In this document: one piece after another, positions 5,239 to 5,588 of the stretch
Position numbering within the stretch: the stretch's first letter is position 1
Layout of the letters: every line of letters begins with the position of its first letter
Assembly (NCBI GenBank): GCA_018825765.1
Contig: JAHKAQ010000045.1
Location: 1-5,588, forward strand
Direction of reading: 5' to 3'
DNA from: Patescibacteria group bacterium
Lineage (GTDB): Bacteria; Patescibacteriota; Minisyncoccia; CAIUEV01; JAHKAQ01
DNA length: 5,588 nucleotides
Position numbers and translations under genes: made by a program
The notes under the pieces: generated by a model
Database searches by the model: none
Seen by the model: the letters and a program-made list of their open reading frames with translations, nothing else
What the model was told of the DNA's origin: nothing

Positions 5239-5588
5239 TCAACACTTGAATTTATTTTTTAGCGCGGCGATTTTAACCGCCAAATCACGACCATTTTGCT
5301 TAGGAGACCGACCTAAATATTTGCCACTCAATACTTCAAGCTCTTTGTAGAATTCCGGATCGTTTCGCGCCGCATTCATTAGGCTATTCAAGATCCCTGC
5401 GGAAAGAAATATCGAAATTGTCGGACCAAAAGACCTAAATCGATTCGCCCCAAGATAGTACAGGGCAATTTTTTCAAGCTCATCGGTTGTTAAAATATTC
5501 ATTTCCAATACTCGTTTTAAATTTTTCCCGTCTTTTCCGGTAATAATCGGTTTTACTCCTCTTGTTTTTTTAGAAACATCATAAAAAA
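5239..5588 (-). CDS. 3' part of a phage replication-type protein (5' end outside the window)
   Basis: The frame is open from the right edge to the TGA at 5241-5239 (115 complete codons), so the gene begins outside the window. An apparent start at 5508 would be TTG, and an ATG at 5502 also lies inside the frame. The extra N-terminal residues visible here, FYDVSKKTRGVKPIITGKDG and KNLKLRVLEM, are coding-like. The KPIITGKDGK block followed by a helix (LTTDELEKIALYYLG), then SIFLSAGILNSLM, resembles the conserved C-terminal region of many phage replication-initiator or replisome-organiser proteins, where it follows a winged-helix domain. That assignment is from memory and moderate. The C-terminal end is basic (KNKFKC). 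As first gene of the visible run it fits a replication block preceding the nucleases. Confidence 0.6.
   Translation of the reverse strand, partial: FYDVSKKTRGVKPIITGKDGKNLKRVLEMNILTTDELEKIALYYLGANRFRSFGPTISIFLSAGILNSLMNAARNDPEFYKELEVLSGKYLGRSPKQNGRDLAVKIAALKNKFKC

Noticed and set aside
1..5588. Alternative genetic code with TGA read as Gly or Trp
   Set aside because: Three genes end in TGA, two of them in ATGA overlaps with the next start, so TGA acts as a stop.
1..5588. CRISPR array or insertion sequence
   Set aside because: No regularly spaced direct repeats, no transposase, and no flanking inverted repeats were found; the only notable repeats are the nested arms at 3668-3749.

Overview
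The window looks like part of a tailed-phage (or prophage) genome. No ribosomal, tRNA or host housekeeping operon is visible. All 12 supported genes lie on the minus strand, packed head to tail with 1-74 nt overlaps or gaps mostly under 50 nt. The DNA is AT-rich and most proteins are lysine-rich. TAA, TAG and TGA all act as stops, and two ATGA start/stop overlaps confirm TGA as a stop, so the genetic code looks standard. Almost no start codon has a convincing Shine-Dalgarno sequence; most leaders are A-rich. The host cannot be named from this. A low-GC lineage with little Shine-Dalgarno use (Bacteroidota or Patescibacteria, for example) would fit, but that is inference.

In the direction of transcription (right to left), the order is as follows. 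A right-edge fragment (5588-5239) resembles the conserved C-terminal block of phage replication proteins. An unrecognised 131-aa protein (5221-4826) follows. Next are a PDDEXK-type nuclease of the DUF1064 kind with a Cys/His-rich N-terminus (4899-4426) and a translationally coupled zinc-finger protein (4429-4151). Then comes a 112-aa protein (4101-3763) whose C-terminal motif resembles the Acb2/Tad1 cyclic-nucleotide sponge family. A 124-nt intergenic stretch (3762-3639) holds a nested inverted-repeat structure. A DEDDh exonuclease (3638-3036) follows, then a 54-aa single-pass membrane protein (3052-2888) and an arginine-rich unknown (2891-2430). Next are a ParB-like/DNA methyltransferase fusion (2422-1169), a putative small terminase (1164-574) and a phage-type peptide deformylase (564-46). 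The first 15 codons of another gene (46-1) run off the left edge.

The layout reads as a replication and nucleic-acid-processing block passing into a DNA modification and packaging block. If the Acb2/Tad1 reading is right, the window also carries a counter-defence gene against cyclic-nucleotide immunity (Thoeris or CBASS) next to a methyltransferase that could protect the phage DNA. The points most worth a second look are that candidate sponge, the structured intergenic element, the deformylase with a degenerate first motif beside the packaging gene, and the small coupled membrane protein.
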